NCBI RefSeq assembly: GCF_000739775.1
Contig: NZ_BBJH01000003.1
Span: 248,001-312,000 of the forward strand
Length of the DNA: 64,000 nucleotides
From: Paraburkholderia heleia NBRC 101817
GTDB lineage: Bacteria; Pseudomonadota; Gammaproteobacteria; Burkholderiales; Burkholderiaceae
Direction: 5' to 3'
Position numbers and translations under genes: made by a program. A model generated the notes under the pieces. That model searched no databases. It saw only the letters and a list, made by a program, of their open reading frames with translations, and was not told the DNA's origin. This document shows positions 62,396-64,000 of this stretch, one piece after another. Position 1 is the stretch's first letter. Each line of letters opens with the position of its first letter.

Positions 62396-63957
62396 GCTGC
62401 AACTCCGGTGGTAGCCCATTGAATGATCGTCTCCGAGCTGGCGTGCTCGCGCGCGACTTCGCCGACGATGCTGCCGCGATACATCACGAGCACGCGGTCC
62501 GACATGCCAAGCAGTTCCGGCAACTCGGAGCTCACGAGCACGACGGCCGCGCCGGCGCGCGCCATCGCAACGATATGCGCATAGATCTCGGTCTTCGCGC
62601 CGACGTCGATGCCGCGCGTGGGCTCGTCGAGCAGGATCACGGCCGGCGACGTGGCGCTCGCGCGCCCGAGAATCACCTTCTGCTGATTGCCGCCCGAAAG
62701 ATTGCCCGTGAGCGACGTGACCGAGGGCGCGCGCACCGCGAAACGTTCGACCGCCTCGCGCGCGAGCCGGCGCTTTCTCGCCGCGCTCACGAAGCCGCCG
62801 CGCACGAGCGCCCGCAAGCTCGAAAGCGCAACGTTCTCTTCGATGCTCGCGTCGAGCACGAGCCCCTCGAGCTTGCGGTCCTCGGCGGTATAAACAATGC
62901 CCGCGCGCATGCCTTGCGCGGGCGAGCGCAGCGCGAGCCTGCGCCCGCGCAGCCGCAGTTCGCCGCCGGTGAGCGGCAGCGCGCCGCATAATGTTTTCAG
63001 CAGCTCGGTACGTCCCGCGCCTGCAATGCCGCCGATGCCCACGATCTCGCCGGCCCGAATGCTGAAGCTGCCGTCGCGCAGCACGGGCGCGCTCGCCACG
63101 TTGCGCGCTTCCAGCACGACGTCGCCATAGGGCCGAGCCTCCCACGGATAGAACGAGTCGAGATTGCGCGCGACCATCGCCTGCACGAGCGCCGGTTCGT
63201 TCCATTCGGACATGGGCCGCGCACCGACCGTTGCGCCGTCGCGCATCACCACCGCCGAATCGGCCAGTTCGAATACCTCCTCGAGATGGTGCGAAATGAA
63301 GATGATGCCCATGCCCGCCGCACGCAGCCGCCGCACCACGGCGTAGAGATGCTCGATGTCGTGATGCTGGAGCGCAGCCGTGGGCTCGTCCATCACGAGA
63401 ATGCGGGCGTCGCGCGCGAGCGCCTTGGCGACTTCCACGAGCTGGCGCTTGTTGAGCGGCAGATCGCCCAGGCGCATGGCGGGCGGCACACCTTCCAGCC
63501 CGACCTGGGCCAGCGCTTCGCGTGCCATGGCGTTCGCGCTGCGATGATCGACGAGGCCACGGCGCCGCGGCATGCGGCCGAGAAACAGGTTTTCGGCCAC
63601 CGTCATGTCGTTGACGAGCGAAAGCTCCTGATAGATCACCGCCACGCCCGCATCGATCGCGGCCTGGGTGCCGCGCGCGAGGCGTACGCCGTCGATCTCG
63701 ATCGTGCCCTCATCCGGCTCGTAAGCCCCGGAGAGCGTCTTGATGAGCGACGACTTGCCCGCGCCATTCTCGCCGACGATCGCCATCACGTGCCCCGCAT
63801 GCAGTTCGAGGCTCACGCCTCGCAGTGCTTTCACGCCGGGAAAACTCTTGACGATGCCGTTCATGCGCAACAGCGGTGGCGCGCCGGTGCTGCCGCCGCC
63901 CGCGTGAGAGTACGCCTGCTGGGATACGTCCATGACCGAACCTGATTCGCGTTTCAT
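62392..63957 (-). CDS. ABC transporter ATP-binding protein, RbsA (sugar-type, duplicated)
   Basis: The 521 residues hold two nucleotide-binding domains: the first with Walker A GENGAGKSS, LPLNKRQLVEVAKALARDARILVMDEPTAAL; the second with the degenerate GIGGIAGAGRTELLK and LSGGNQQKVILGRASATSPAVILLDEPTRGIDVGAK. This asymmetry is typical of RbsA/MglA. Two starts are possible, ATG 63957 and ATG 63933. The solute-binding protein gene must lie beyond the window end. Confidence 0.95.
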   Translation of the reverse strand: MKRESGSVMDVSQQAYSHAGGGSTGAPPLLRMNGIVKSFPGVKALRGVSLELHAGHVMAIVGENGAGKSSLIKTLSGAYEPDEGTIEIDGVRLARGTQAAIDAGVAVIYQELSLVNDMTVAENLFLGRMPRRRGLVDHRSANAMAREALAQVGLEGVPPAMRLGDLPLNKRQLVEVAKALARDARILVMDEPTAALQHHDIEHLYAVVRRLRAAGMGIIFISHHLEEVFELADSAVVMRDGATVGARPMSEWNEPALVQAMVARNLDSFYPWEARPYGDVVLEARNVASAPVLRDGSFSIRAGEIVGIGGIAGAGRTELLKTLCGALPLTGGELRLRGRRLALRSPAQGMRAGIVYTAEDRKLEGLVLDASIEENVALSSLRALVRGGFVSAARKRRLAREAVERFAVRAPSVTSLTGNLSGGNQQKVILGRASATSPAVILLDEPTRGIDVGAKTEIYAHIVAMARAGAAVVLVSSELPELLGMSDRVLVMYRGSIVGEVAREHASSETIIQWATTGVAA

Positions 63958-64000
63958 CCGTTCATCCCGGGCGCCGGCGCACGCGTCGCGCGGCCGGCGC

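Noticed and set aside
1..64000. CRISPR arrays, rRNA or tRNA genes
   Set aside because: No regularly spaced repeats with unique spacers and no cloverleaf or rRNA-like stretches were noticed on reading both strands; a covariance-model scan was not possible.

Overview
The window is high-GC DNA from a member of the Burkholderiaceae, most likely Paraburkholderia, Caballeronia or Burkholderia. The evidence is gene content and protein style: a DUF4148 protein, a QseB/PmrA-like two-component pair, a DUF2271/PepSY/ApbE redox cluster, a Burkholderia-type RND pump and an ISNCY transposase. No rRNA, tRNA, CRISPR array or complete prophage was seen. Genus is inferred from memory of these families, not from an alignment.

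Region 1 (1-9.4 kb): the end of a haloacid-dehalogenase-like gene, a small peptide with a double-glycine leader, a DUF4148 secreted protein, an RlpA-like lipoprotein, a remnant of an MHS-family transporter with its middle deleted, and a complete tripartite RND efflux operon (adaptor, pump, outer-membrane factor).
Region 2 (9.6-16 kb): a histidine kinase/response regulator pair divergent from a four-gene redox operon: PepSY protein, DUF2271 protein with a flavinylation-like motif, a membrane PepSY-flavodoxin-reductase fusion, and an ApbE flavin transferase. Together they look like a route carrying electrons from cytoplasmic NAD(P)H to a periplasmic covalent flavin protein.
Region 3 (16-21.5 kb): a scar zone with a truncated LysR gene fused tail-to-tail to a truncated Old Yellow Enzyme gene, a carboxymuconolactone-decarboxylase remnant with two stop codons, a 5'-truncated hipA, a dif-like half-site, an intact ISNCY element, a small element with 13-bp inverted ends, and a truncated second ISNCY copy.
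Region 4 (21.5-45.8 kb): a catabolic island. It has two ABC importers (dipeptide-type and polyamine-type), two FAD amine-type oxidases, two aldehyde dehydrogenases, a class III aminotransferase, a HAD hydrolase, both subunits of an ATP-dependent hydantoinase/oxoprolinase, and LysR and IclR regulators. The parts fit uptake and opening of a lactam- or hydantoin-like N compound, then amine removal and aldehyde oxidation to a carboxylate. A shared TTTTTGATAT motif marks both divergent promoter regions near the LysR-linked operons. An MmgE/PrpD gene inside the island is decaying.
Region 5 (46-64 kb): a DHA2-type MFS exporter; an iron-uptake operon (TonB receptor, SEL1 repeat protein, PiuC-type dioxygenase) with Fur-like and FNR-like sites upstream; a thiolase/3-hydroxyacyl-CoA dehydrogenase pair; a membrane-anchored alpha/beta hydrolase; a Tat-exported beta-carbonic anhydrase; a lone tyrosine recombinase; a chromate transporter; and a sugar-type ABC importer joined to dihydroxyacetone kinase subunits K and L, cut by the window end.
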